From: Siniperca chuatsi
Taxonomy: Eukaryota; Chordata; Actinopteri; Centrarchiformes; Sinipercidae
Reading direction: 5' to 3'
Assembly (NCBI RefSeq): GCF_020085105.1
Contig: NC_058061.1
Span: forward strand, 3,322,284-3,386,283
Length of the DNA: 64,000 nucleotides
Made by a program: the position numbers and the translations under genes. The notes under the pieces were generated by a model. That model made no database searches and was not told the origin of the DNA. It worked only from the letters and a program-made list of their open reading frames with translations. Within the stretch, counting starts at the first letter, position 1; the number at the start of each line of letters is the position of its first letter. This document shows, piece after piece, positions 48,211-59,150 of the stretch.

Positions 48211-49815
48211 ATGGGGAGCATCTCAGGAGTTTCACTTCTGCTTCTGGTGGTGAGTGTGTCCTTCCTGACAAGTCCCAGTGTCCAGGGTGGAAAGATTCTG
48301 GTATTCCCGGTGGATGGCAGCCACTGGGTCAACATGAACCTGCTGATCCAGAGCCTCCATGATAAGGGCCATGAGGTCACTGTGGTCCGCACAGCCACTA
48401 GCTGGTACATCAAAGAAAACGCACCACATTACCACTCCATCACTGTCACCCTACCAGAAGCCATCGCCATAGAGGAGCAGGACTTCTTTGTAACTTTCCT
48501 GGTCAAGATGCTGACAGTTCAGAAACAGGGGGCAACTCTTATTGGCTTTGTGAACTTCTACTGGGAAATGCTCAGTGCGCTGTCAAAAATTCACCAACAG
48601 GCCAGCCTGTTGGGGGTAGAAATATTTGAGAACAAGACTTTAATGCAGAGTATTCGTGATGCTCAGTTTGACATGGTTCTTCTGGATCCGGGATTGCCTG
48701 TGGGAGTTCTGGTGGCTCATGAACTTAAGCTACCAACAGTTTTTAATGTGAGATGGATCACGAGCGGAGAAGGGCATTTTGTGGTAGCTCCATCTCCATC
48801 ATCCTATGTTCCAACTTCAGGATGCGCCGTGTCAGATAAGATGACCTTTGTGCAAAGGGTCAAGAACGTATTCCACTATGCCCTCAACACATGCATTGAC
48901 AAGTTTATAGTATGCCCTCACTATGATAGACTGGTAGACAGGTATTTTGGTCCAGATGTGAACTTCTATCACCTTCTACAAGGAGCAGATATCTGGCTCA
49001 TGAGAGTGGACTTTGTCTTTGAATTCCCCAGACCTACCATGCCAAACATCGTCTACATTGGTGGTTTTCAGTGTAAGCCTTCTGAGCCTTTATCATCAGA
49101 GCTGGAGGAGTTTGTTCAAAGTTCAGGAGAGCATGGATTCATCCTGATGTCTCTTGGTACACTGGTCAAAGGCCTACCTATAGAGATCACTTCCGAAATC
49201 GCTGCTGCTTTTGCCCAAATTCCTCAAAAGGTCATATGGAGACATGCCGGTGAGCCCCCCAACAATTTGGGCAACAATACCCGACTGGTAAAATGGATGC
49301 CCCAGAACGACCTCTTGGGTCACCCGCAGATTAAAGCCTTTGTGGCCCATGGTGGTACTAACGGGATCTATGAGTCCATCTTCCATGGGGTACCGATAGT
49401 AGGCATACCACTTCTGTTTGACCAGTTTGAGAACGTTTTGAGACTGGAGGCACGAGGAGCGGCTAAGGTGGTGGATGCGACCAAACTCACTCGCCAGAGC
49501 TTTCTGGAAGCAATTCAAGAAGTTCTTCACAATCCCACCTACAGAAATAACATGAAGCGTCTCTCTGCTCTCCATCTGGATAAACCAATGCATCCTCTTG
49601 AGACGGCCGTTTACTGGATTGAGTTTGTTATGAGGCACAAAGGAGCTTCACATTTACGCACTGAGTCTTATAAGATGCCCAGGTATGCCTATTATTCTGT
49701 GGATGTTATATGCTTTTTGTTAGCAATCTTGTTGATGACGACAGCTATAGTAGTGGGCTCAATACGATTCCTTTGCTTTCGACTGTGCAGGAGGAGAAAA
49801 CCCAAGCAGGAGTAG
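48211..49815 (+). CDS. ugt5: UDP-glucuronosyltransferase, ugt5-like, single coding exon
   Basis: An ER-membrane enzyme that transfers a sugar (usually glucuronic acid) from UDP-sugar to small lipophilic compounds. 534 aa, intact. Order: signal peptide 1-26; catalytic His38 (DGSHW) with the partner Asp at about 159 (LLDPGLP); UGT signature at 362-407, with WMPQNDLLGHP, AHGGTNG and LLFDQFEN; transmembrane helix at about 498-518; a short basic cytosolic tail ending KPKQE, a di-lysine (KxKxx) ER-retrieval signal. Having the whole protein in one coding exon is typical of fish ugt5 genes, while ugt1 and ugt2 genes have several. An acceptor (ttcttctcag) ends 9 bases before the ATG, so there is an upstream noncoding exon. 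AATAAA at 49914. The UGT family is certain; the ugt5 subfamily is inferred from gene structure and general sequence feel. Confidence 0.93.
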   Translation: MGSISGVSLLLLVVSVSFLTSPSVQGGKILVFPVDGSHWVNMNLLIQSLHDKGHEVTVVRTATSWYIKENAPHYHSITVTLPEAIAIEEQDFFVTFLVKMLTVQKQGATLIGFVNFYWEMLSALSKIHQQASLLGVEIFENKTLMQSIRDAQFDMVLLDPGLPVGVLVAHELKLPTVFNVRWITSGEGHFVVAPSPSSYVPTSGCAVSDKMTFVQRVKNVFHYALNTCIDKFIVCPHYDRLVDRYFGPDVNFYHLLQGADIWLMRVDFVFEFPRPTMPNIVYIGGFQCKPSEPLSSELEEFVQSSGEHGFILMSLGTLVKGLPIEITSEIAAAFAQIPQKVIWRHAGEPPNNLGNNTRLVKWMPQNDLLGHPQIKAFVAHGGTNGIYESIFHGVPIVGIPLLFDQFENVLRLEARGAAKVVDATKLTRQSFLEAIQEVLHNPTYRNNMKRLSALHLDKPMHPLETAVYWIEFVMRHKGASHLRTESYKMPRYAYYSVDVICFLLAILLMTTAIVVGSIRFLCFRLCRRRKPKQE

Positions 49816-50618
49816 TTACTGAGTCCTCACATCTAGTGTTGGGTACTGTTCACATTAGAACCGATACCGGTACCTGGAATTCGGTACATTTTTCGGTACT
49901 TTACTCTCTCTGTAATAAAAAAAATGTGATTTCAGTTGTAAAAACTACAATAGTAAAAATGTTAAGCTAACATCAACCAATACGGTAAAAAAAACCAAAA
50001 AAAAAACCCAGTTATCTCCAACAACAACTTATCCAACTAGCTAATTAATTACCTGAAGATGTCAATGAAGTTGTTGTCCATGGAGGATTCAACTTCTTCT
50101 GCGCCGGCTGCAGGCTTGCTAACGTTAGCTCCGGCTATCAAACACGTTACACTCTTCAGTTTTTAGATATATTTTGTGTGTGACCAGGTGTTAACTCAGG
50201 TTAGACATCTGTTGCCCTGAACAGTTTTTCATTTCGCATTACAAATATTGCAGATGAAGTGTTGTCTGCGTCAAGTTTTGAAAAGTGTGACCACACTTGT
50301 GAAAGAAAATGCAATATGCATTAAAATGTGTACTCAATGAAAATAAAAAATAAGAAAAGAAAAATTGCTTGGCAGATACTGTCTTTATTCACTACAATAG
50401 AACAATGAAAAATTGGACTCTGAAGACTAAATATTGTTTTATTTTGAAAGACAACATGTACACTATAACCATGTTATAACTCAGATTTTAATACATAGCA
50501 ACAATTGAATTCATCATGGATATAGTCCTATAATTGACTATAAAATTATAACTTCAAATTACTGTATTACTGCTATATTTACAATATAAAATGAGAAATA
50601 AAAATGTTCTTGGACGAT
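49816..50618. other. UGT and C-type lectin 3' flanks (convergent genes)
   Basis: It contains the UGT polyadenylation signal (AATAAA at 49914, plus strand) and a candidate one for the lectin (TTTATT at 50384, i.e. AATAAA on the minus strand). A dispersed repeat with gaaccgataccggtacc begins right after the UGT stop, so the UGT 3' UTR is partly repeat-derived. Confidence 0.55.
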
Positions 50619-53600
50619 CTAAACATTTTTTTCACAGATCCATCTATAAGGTATCTTACAGGAGCCATCCATCCAGGACTGGAGTGCATTTTCACTGGTG
50701 TCTATGTGTCCACAGTCTTCTCCTAGAGGGTCATCCAGCTTCCAGTCATCAGGCTCAGTCCCCATTCCTGGTCTGCTCAGCCAGTACCTAGAGAAAGAGT
50801 GGGAGCTGCTGCGTTACATAATCCTCTTATTTCATAGTGTTATTGAAGCAAGCCACAAATGTGTTCTCTTTGGTGCAGACATCTCTCATACAGTTTGAAG
50901 AACAATTTCAGATAGTAATAATAATAATAAACTTTTCTTAACAGGGTTACAAAGTGCTTTACAGAAAAAAAACAGGAGATAAAAAACAAAAACAACAATA
51001 AAAACAACAGAGGGATCTTAAAAGCATCAACACACCGGTGGATAAAATAAAATAACAATATATAAAATAGCAAGAGTGGGATGATAAAACCCAGCAACAT
51101 ATTACATATTCATAAATGCTTTCCTATAAAGAAAAGTTTTAAGAAGGGATTTAAAAGACGCTAATGATGTAGCCTGTCTGATCTCAGTAGGCAGAGTGTT
51201 CCACAGTCTCGGGGCTCGAACAGCAAAGGTCCAGTCACCTTTGGTCACATCTAGGAACAACCAGGAGAGCTGCATCCACTGATCTAAGGGAACCAACTTG
51301 CTGTGAACCAGGCTGGTAGAATTTGTTGGACCAATGGCTATGATCTCAGATTTATCATCTTTAAATTTGTATTTAAATTGCGACATCCAGCATTTGACAT
51401 CATTGAGGCAGGCAAGGAGATTATCTAAACTGCTGGAGTTACTGGACTGCAGAGGGACATATAACTGTGTGTCATTTATATAACAACGGTGGGAAACACC
51501 ATGGCTTTGAATAAATCTGGCTAAGAGGAAGCATGGAAATAAAAAATAATAGAGGACCTATAATGGACCCTTGAGGAACCCCAAAATTAAAATGAGCAAC
51601 AGAAGAACAATTCATTTTCAATGACAACAGAGAAAGTTAAATTAAATTAGAGAGGTAAGAACGTAGCAGGTAGAGCTGTTCCCTTTACACCAACCCAGGT
51701 TTCTAGATGGTACAGGAGAATACAGTGGGTTTTTAGAGCTTTTTCTTTGAAAACGGCTGCCTGCTGCAGACAAAAACAACAGACAGTAATTTTAAAAAAT
51801 ATATTACTTTATATTTCTTTAATGGTAGCAACAAAACCCTGTAGTGTCACACTTAGTTCCCATCAAAACAGTGAGTCAAATCAAATCAAAGCAAGCATTT
51901 CTGCCAGAAGTATTATCACAGTGACCTTGTGCTTTGACTTACTGTACATCTGAAGTGAGTGAGCTGCCGTCCACCCAGAACCAATCACCCTCCTCCTCTG
52001 CGTCTGTCATACCGATCCACAGCCTGGTGCCGCCCTGCTTCAGAGCCTGGCTGCTTTCAAAAATAAAGTTCTAAAGAGAGAAAGGTGATTCAAATTATAT
52101 GGTGCCTGGAAATTGGCCTGCAATTGTCACATGTTGTCTTCTTTTTGTCCTCTACCTGTTCTGGTTCGCCCCCTTGTGTCTGGCACCAGGCTCTGCTGGA
52201 GGTCCAGGTGAGCATGCGAGAGGAGAAATAGTAGCACTTGGTCTCAAACAGTCTCCAGCTTTTGGGACACTTTTTGCAAGTCCGTTCTGTGAAAAAAAAG
52301 ATTAATAAAGTGTTTAGTTTGTTTTGATTCAATCCCACACAATAAATGCCTAAAATGTAACTGTATATTTGTGAGTATATAACACCAGCCTTATAAACCT
52401 AAATTTGAATTCTCCATCACTGGCCAAATGTGCCTCCACACTGTGAATTAATTTAATCAAAGCTACTATTAACACTGCCGAAAAACTGCGTATGTACCTT
52501 TCGTCTTGTGATTAACCACGGGGCAGTAGAGGTCTAGGGAGTGGTACGCCTCCTTCATTGAATGCATGTCCGCCACTGTTCGGTCCACCTCGTTTCTCCT
52601 GCTTTCCTCACACTCTGCTGCTTCCTGCCTCTTGTTCATCCACATGGTGCTCAGGTTCTGGTTTTGCTTTTGAAGCTCTGTTACTCTCTCCTGGAGCTGC
52701 ATGTTGTGTTTTGACGCCTTCTCGCTGTTGTCGTTCAACAAAGCGCCGATCTTCTCTGTCAGATTTTTTATTTCTCCTTGAAACTTGTCATTGATTTCCA
52801 GAAGTTCTTGATTCTTTTCGTCCACTTGAAACAGCTCATCCTTCAGAAGGCTGTTCATCTCAGAGAGTCGTTGTGCCTCCTCCTCTTGCTGAGTGTTGGA
52901 GTCGCCCAGATATTTGATCTTTTCCTCCTGCTCAGATGTGTACTGGACAAGCCGCTCATGTTCTTGTGTGAGTTGTAAGTTTGTAGAAGTTAGATTCACA
53001 ATTTGCTCCATTAAATCTATGCTCTCCAAACTCAAAGCCAGATTTACAGACATCAGTTTGGCTGAAGTCCTGTTGAGAAGTTCGGCCTGTTCATGTAGCC
53101 AGGCGTTGTGCTCCTTCAAGATTTCATTGTCTCCTTTCAGGTCGTTGTTTGCTTTAGTAAGAGTGAGGTAGCTGTCACTGATGTTCTGGTAGTCGAAGAG
53201 GAGAATTTTCCATTCTGGCTTGCTGTCTGACTCATTGTTATCTGAAAGTCAAAGACAAAGAATCATTACTTTTGTTAAAACAAAGGACAACACAGCATGC
53301 GTCTGAATGTAACTTCAGCACAGATAATAAAACAATTATAGTAATAGTAATTCTGAGAGGGAGGGGAAGATTGTATCAATCTGTTTGGTTAGCCTATTTC
53401 TGTTATGTAGTTATCCTGGATAAGTCCAAAGCTAAAATATGCACCGAACAACACCTCCTACCTCAATATAGTTCAACATTTTGGAAAATACACTTTGCCG
53501 AGAGTTAGATGAGAAGATCAACACCACTCTCATCTTTACCTTTGGTCTCGTCATCGCCATGAGGTTGGCAGATAACCAGTGGTGACTCCAATGAGTCATC

Positions 53601-55371
53601 AAGAAAAAGTGTAGCATGTACATCTCCCCGAAATTACAAACTGTTGTTTTTACATTTCTCTTTGTGTACAGATTAAACAAATGCGATATAACGTGTTAGT
53701 GAGCCTTAAACAACTTTCCTGTTTTGGTTCAGTCTCACCGCTCTCATAGCGTCTGAAAACGAAGCAGCAGGCAGCTGTTTTCAGAGAAAAAGCTCTAAAA
53801 ACCCACTGTACACCACCTGCTCAGCACCAAACAGCAGACAGACACAGTTAGAGACCAGATGGTGAACACAGTGGAACATTTAGCAGCTAAAGAGCCAGAT
53901 ATTTTTCTCAGGAGCTGGTGGAGACCAAAACAGAGCTAAAAGACAGTGAATATTGGACTTTCGTTCATCAGGTGGCCAGAAACACGATTCTAAATTAATG
54001 ATAAGGTTGCTCCATAACTGCTGGATGTGTAAATAATCAACTGTTTGTTAAGAAGGTGATGATATGTCAATGCTGTGTTTACAACTTGTTTCTGCTGCCC
54101 CTAAGTGGCCAAAAGTTTAAAGTTGGTAGGTTTATTTTTTCACTTTGGACAGAGCCAGGCTAGCCGTTCCCCTCTGCTTCCAGTCTAAATGCTAAGTACT
54201 TCCTGACTCCAGCTCTGTACTTGTCGCACAGTAATTAGAGTGTTATTAAACTTCTCCTCTCACTCTCGAAAAGAAAGCAACTACTTCCCCCAAATTCCCA
54301 AAAGGTCACTTATTTTGGCTGTTCCCCACTTTGAGCTTCCCATCAATAACTTATACTTACACAAGACAGAAAGTGCTACACAGGTCACAAGCAGCAACAA
54401 GCAGAGTGTTGAGAGAGCAACCACTGGACAGAAGTGGTGACAGGTCAATTTATTTCTGTTACCGAGGCAATCTGAAGCTAAAACAAACAGATTCATTATT
54501 ATTATTATTAGTAAAGTAGTAGTAGTAATAGTAATAGTATTCATGGCAAAGGTATGGTTTACTGTATATTATGGAAGTGCTGGGTTATTCTCTTGCTGAA
54601 AAGTTTTATCATATACATGGATTTAGATTTTATAATATCTGTTTTTCTGTTTACAGAAGATACACTATAAACATCTCTCTCTTATCAAGTCAATTTTGTC
54701 TCTAATTGATCTTTTAAAAGTTTATTTTCTTAAACAATCAATTAATTCTACCAATAAAATCTACCACTGCAGTAAAATCTTTACTTGTTTCCAATGCAGA
54801 GTGACACATTTAAACAGATGTTCATTTCTAGAAAGTCCATGAAATAAATTGATTTCTATTGGAAACAGATTGAAATATTCTTACTGCACATGAAAATAAG
54901 GTTTTTAGGATTCAATTACAGACAAAGAAGTACTTAGGATGAGATGTTACGTTTTTGCTGAGAGCTGTTTCATCAGTATGCCCGTGTTGGATGAATCTGA
55001 ATCGCTTTACAGGATATTTATTTACACTGCACTTAGTTCTGAAGGTAACACTTGGTCCCCAAATTTAGCATTTAAAACATGGTTTATAACACACCGTAAT
55101 GTATAAAGACATGTTTTATATTATTAAAACTATGTTTCACTATATTATCATTCATTATCTGTTTACATACCAGCTTCCACTTACAGGCGTTATAGTTGTT
55201 GACAAACACATTAATAAACACTTTTATCTGCTTAGCACTACGTTATGGTTAAAGTGTTGCCGTTCTGTAGTTGGCGTACTTACATATTTCCTGTTCCTGC
55301 TTGTCTGAAGTCGCTGAGATTGAGCCGGAGGTTGGATTATTAATCCAGGGGAGCCGCTGATGACCGACCAT
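50619..55371 (-). CDS. type II membrane C-type lectin with long coiled-coil stalk, six coding exons
   Basis: A cell-surface lectin resembling the CD209/CLEC4 group of fish. Exons: 55284-55371, 54361-54471, 52498-53241, 52156-52286, 51943-52070, 50619-50787 (stop TAG); all GT-AG, phases consistent; 456 aa. Order: cytoplasmic tail about 1-42; transmembrane segment about 43-66 (VVALSTLCLLLLVTC); stalk 67-314, all in one exon, Leu/Glu/Gln-rich with heptad character and five N-glycosylation sequons (NIS, NRT, NLT, NLT, NLS); C-type lectin domain from about 318 (CPKSW, WIGMTD, EDCGH, WICEK). Where mannose-type lectins have EPN and WND, this one reads EPD and WMD. A lone tail Tyr (EIYC) is not in a clear ITIM. 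The ATG at 55371 is 4 bases after an acceptor (gtgcag), pointing to the noncoding exon at 58133. Orthology to a single named gene cannot be decided here. Confidence 0.88.
50925..51640 (-). mobile_element. L2-like LINE 3' fragment in a lectin intron
   Basis: Minus-strand reading gives the RT motif GVPQGSIIGPLLF near 51590, a degraded catalytic site YINDTQLY (expected YADD) near 51475, DDKSEIIAIGP near 51345 and the family C-terminus APRLWNTLPTEIRQATSL near 51190. The 3' tail gtaaagcactttgtaaccct and (TTA)n is at about 50925-50965. It is disrupted and cannot be active. It has the same orientation as the host gene. Confidence 0.85.
53461..54304. mobile_element. TTAAAGGAATA-type MITE carrying a family A repeat, in lectin intron 2
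   Basis: Left half tttgccgagagttagatgag; right half gccaggctagccgttccc and ctcctctcactctcgaaaag. Between them, 53715-54120 is a copy of dispersed repeat A (tgctcagcaccaaacagc, gtggaacatttagcagct, ggtggccagaaacacgatt). Together they make up most of the intron between coding exons 2 and 3. Confidence 0.65.
54493..54540. repeat. (ATT)n/(AGT)n trinucleotide tract
   Basis: A short ATT run followed by agtagtagtaatag, in the lectin intron between coding exons 1 and 2. Confidence 0.7.
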
Positions 55372-55493
55372 TTTACCTGCACCGTATCAGAGCCTTTCGA
55401 GAAGTAGAGCAAATCCTGCGGATGTCAGGGATGAATTGGACAGCTATTGAGCCAAGAAAAACAAAGGATGCATTGTGTTAAAGTAACATTTCA

Positions 55494-55740
55494 GAATCAG
55501 AAATACTTTATTGATCCCCGAGGGGAAACTCTTTGTTACAGCTGCTCACCGTCACGTCACACAGGAGAAGAAGTACTAATAGAATAGAAATAAACATAAT
55601 AATAAATAAGTCTGCAAGCAAATTGAAATATGATACACTATAATACACCTAATCAAACAAGTACAAGTGGGTATGAAGTATAAAGCTAAGTAAGTGTACA
55701 GTACAATGTAATAATATAAGTATGAGTAGTGCAATCATGT
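55494..55740. repeat. tcagaatcagaaatacttta-type repeat
   Basis: It contains tattgatccccgagggg, aaactctttgttacagc, acacaggagaagaagtac and gtgggtatgaagtata. Related to 30531-30725 and 56825-57170. Probably a retroelement 3' end, but the class is not certain. Confidence 0.6.
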
Positions 55741-55856
55741 GTACTGTCAAGTTGATTGTAGCAGATTTAACCAGTTTATTAGGCGGTGGATATCGCACAG
55801 CAGTAATATGGTTTAATAAATATCAACAAACATGGAATACTTCAACTGAGAACAGA

Positions 55857-55857
<1 letters not shown>

Positions 55858-55924
<67 letters not shown>
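55858..55924. repeat. (AT)n microsatellite
   Basis: An uninterrupted AT array of about 67 bp. Confidence 0.95.
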
Positions 55925-55927
<3 letters not shown>

Positions 55928-56319
55928 CCCACACATCTTCAGACAGACAGATTGTGTTTGGTGTGTCTAGACCTTAAACATGGACACATTAATGCCACAA
56001 AGTGTTTCTGTGGTTTTCCTTTTATGTATCATCAAAGAGTATCACAGTATCTCTTTAGCACTGTCTATGCTACAGTGTGATCTAGCATTACACTGTAAAT
56101 CAAAACTCACCTGTTCAAACTGGCCTTCTCACTATAATAATCACTGCTCTGTGCGTTTCCCTTATATCCTCAGTGTTACTGTTTCACCCCCCCACCTACA
56201 CCCGTCCGCCCACTTTAGGTCTCCTGTTTTGTTTTGTCTATGCTCGTGTTTGGCCATATTTAGCTGTTTTTATCTGTATAAGTCTGGTTCTTTTTATGCA
56301 TTGTAAGGGGACAAATAAA

Positions 56320-56320
56320 A

Positions 56321-56377
<57 letters not shown>

Positions 56378-56498
56378 GACGGTGTAGTCCCTCATTCGTC
56401 CAGGAGTGTTCTATCGTAGAAAAGGTTTCAGTCGTAGTCATCTGGACACTGTTTTCAGAATCAAGACGTTTCGGCTCCCATCCGGAAGTCATTCTCAA

Positions 56499-56559
<61 letters not shown>
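56320..56559. repeat. two (TTA)n arrays flanking a 125-bp element
   Basis: TTA arrays at 56320-56376 and 56502-56559 are in the same phase and orientation. The 125 bp between them (56377-56501, with gtagtccctcattcgtccag and gacgtttcggctcccatcc) looks like a separate dispersed element inserted into a single original TTA array. Confidence 0.75.
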
Positions 56560-56824
56560 GTACACAGAGATGATTCAGACATAGTTTGAGGAAAAATGTT
56601 TTATATTTACACAGTGGTAGAAAGTATCTTTACTCAAGTACTATACTTAAGTACAATTTTGAAGCACTTGTACTTTTATGCTTCTTTATGCTTGTACTCC
56701 ACTTCAATATAAAATATTGTACTTTTTACTTCACTTAAATGTACCTATCAGCTACAACATCAAAGTGCAGCTGACATGTTAATGGAATGTAATGCAATAT
56801 TGTAAAAAGGTTGTGATAATAATC

Positions 56825-57170
56825 AGAATCAGTAATCAGAATCAGTATCAGAATCAGAAATACTTTGGGAAACTCTTTGTTACAGCAGCTCGCCTTTACG
56901 TCAGTGCACACAGGAGAAAGTACTAGCAAACAATACAATACACTATAAAAACAGGTCAGAAAATAAATGAAGTACCAGGTGGGTATAAGTATAAGATAAA
57001 ATAAGTGTGAAGTACCAAGTGGGTTTACCGGTTGATGATGATAATACAGTATAATAATACAATGTAATAATATAAGTAATAAGGAGTGGTGCATGTAGTG
57101 TCTAGTTAAGTGTAGCTTATTGAGATTATTAAGATATTGCACAGCAGTAATGGAGGTATATAATATCAAT
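56825..57170. repeat. tcagaatcagaaatac-type repeat, third copy
   Basis: It starts with reiterated aatcagaatcagtaatcag and continues gggaaactctttgttacagc, cgcctttacgtcagtgcaca, ggagaaagtactagcaaa and taccaggtgggtataagt. Closest to 30531-30725. Confidence 0.65.
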
Positions 57171-57339
57171 ATCCATAAATAGGAAAAACTAACATAGGAA
57201 AACTAAATATTGCACGGAGTTGGAAAAAGTCGACGAGACGGAGCTACGGCAATGGGCAGCATGCAGGCTGGAACATTCGCACTCATAATCCTATATAATG
57301 TAATATATTGTATAAAGTTAAATGATATACAGTAACTAA

Positions 57340-58080
57340 TGGTGGAAATTAAGTAGTACATTTACTCAAGAGCTGTACCTAAGTAAAATTAGGTACTTGT
57401 ACTTGAGTATTTCCATTTTATGCCACTTTACATCCACCACATGTCAGAGGGAAGTATTGTACTTTTACTCCACTACATTTATGAAACAGCTATTCTGGTT
57501 ATTTTCAAGCTCAAGATAAGATTTTGCATAAATACAGTTCATATAGTACTGTATGCATTTTCCACACATACGACCAGCTTATAAAATATGATGCACTGTT
57601 GAGGTACACCTTAATGAATGCATTAGAAATAATGATCCTGCACAGTAGGCTAATGTAACACTCAGGGGCTAATCTGTCGCCTCACGAGTACTTTTACTTT
57701 CAATGTTTTAAGTAAATTTAGCTGATAATACATATGTACTTCTGCTTAAATAAAAGTATGAAAACAGGGCTTTTTCTTGTAGTGGAGTATTTTATAATAT
57801 GGTATTACTACTCTTACTTAAGTTAAAGCTCTCAATACTTTTCCACCACTAACTATAACACTCCCAAAGGGGCCGTCTTGCATAATGAGTGCTTTTACTT
57901 TCACTACTTTTACTATGTGAAAGTTGTCACTACAGAAGTGAAAACACTTCTATACTTTTAATTCTTATACTTGTACTATGATTCTGCATGCAGTACTTAT
58001 TCTTGTAATTGCTTATGTTTACATTGTCATACTACTACTATACTTAAGAGAGAGAGAGATCCAAATACTTCCTCCACCAC
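57340..58080. repeat. acttttacttgagta-type palindromic repeats
   Basis: gtggaaattaagtagtac and gtacttgagtatttcca at the left; cacgagtacttttactttc, gtagtggagtattttat and ccaaatacttcctccaccac at the right. At least one full copy and one partial copy. 56600-56760 is another partial copy. Confidence 0.6.
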
Positions 58081-58132
58081 TGCATTTACAGAAACCAGAC
58101 AAACTGCTGCTGATCAGTTTGAAATGACTTAC

Positions 58133-58198
58133 CTGTGCGAATGTCCCTCCCAGTCTGATGTCTGTAACATACACTGCATGTCCTGTCCTGATTGACTA
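58133..58198 (-). other. candidate 5' noncoding exon (probably of the C-type lectin)
   Basis: On the minus strand a strong donor (cgcacag/gtaagtca) lies at 58133/58132, and a TATA box is placed about 30 bp before the assumed start near 58198. The next minus-strand acceptor with a suitable start codon is the lectin's first coding exon at 55371. The assumed start site is set only by TATA spacing. Confidence 0.5.
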
Positions 58199-58223
58199 AC
58201 AGTCTTTGTGAAGCTACAGCTCA

Positions 58224-58229
58224 TTTATA
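58224..58229 (-). promoter_or_regulatory. TATA box (TATAAA)
   Basis: The minus strand reads ggctataaatgagc. It sits about 26-31 bp upstream of the probable start of the 58133-58198 exon, which is followed by a consensus donor. Best candidate for the lectin promoter. Confidence 0.5.
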
Positions 58230-58564
58230 GCCCTCTCACCCCCTGTTGCTTTACTTCTAACAGGTGGAGATACTCTAATAATGGCCACTTCTGATTGATG
58301 TTACCTTATCTTTCACTTAACAATAGTCATTGAGGGTACAGCTGCATGGCATTGTTTGGCTTAAACAACTCACTAAGTTTCTTACTTATAAAATGAATGA
58401 TTTCTTTGTGATGTTCCTTTAAATGTTTTGTTAAGAATCCAGGCATTAAATAAATAAAAAGCAAATCGTTCATTTCTATAATCAGCAATCATATTCTTTT
58501 ACCTAAGTTGAACCAGTAGGTGGCAATGCAGTGCACAATGCAGTCTGTTACGGGTTTAATGTGG

Positions 58565-59150
58565 CACCTACAGTATATGGCCAAATGTATGTGGACACAC
58601 CTCTCCACATACTTTTGTGTAGGCTACTTTTGGTCTGGGGTTGTTTTTAGGTTTATTAGTTCCAGTGAAGTGAAATCATAACGCTACAGCATACAATGAT
58701 ATTTTAGACCAGCTCCAAACCTGTGGGTCGGGACCCCACAGGTGGCCGCGAGATGATTAACGGGATAGAAAAGCAGAAGTAAACACGTTTCTGCTACACA
58801 AATATGTTTCTTCTAACCTTTGCTTCTCTTAATTGATATTTTTTACCTTTTCAGGTCTTAAATAAAATTATCGGGGGTCACAAGAAGACAGTGCTTCATG
58901 TTGAGGGGCCAAAAGCCAAAAAGGTTTTAGACATTAGTGTGTTTCCAACTCTGCAGCAACAGTTTGTGTTTGACCCTTTCCTGCTTGACATGACAAATGT
59001 CCCTGCAGCCCAGTTCCACTTCTGGTGGGAAGAGTGGAGGCTGTTAGAGCAGCAGATTAATGCCCATGGTTTTGGGAAGAAATGTTCAAATATCACATAT
59101 GTTTGTAACGTTTAGGTGTCCACATACTTTTGTATGTTTTGCCATGTGCA
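58565..59150. mobile_element. Tc1-derived MITE with nested insertion
   Basis: Both termini are present (atatggccaaatgtatgtgg and gtgtccacatacttttgta). The centre has caacagtttgtgtttgac and cagattaatgcccatgg as in the copy at 61.1 kb. About 58710-58885 is an inserted, different repeat (cctgtgggtcgggacccc to ttatcgggggtcacaag). Confidence 0.7.

Larger units (their letters stand above)
55372..58132. other. putative lectin 5' intron, almost entirely repeats
   Basis: If the TATA/noncoding exon at 58.1-58.2 kb belongs to the lectin, this is its first intron. It consists of a tcagaatcagaaatac-type repeat (55494-55740), an AT array, two TTA arrays, a second tcagaatcag-type repeat (56825-57170), and acttttacttgagta-type repeats (56600-56760, 57340-58080). 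No coding exon is seen. Confidence 0.5.

Noticed and set aside
56173-56589. 138-codon frame with poly-Leu and poly-Tyr, and the antisense poly-Asn frame
   Set aside because: These are translations of the TTA microsatellites.
58891-59115. 74-codon plus-strand frame
   Set aside because: It lies wholly inside the Tc1-derived MITE with no transposase motif in frame.
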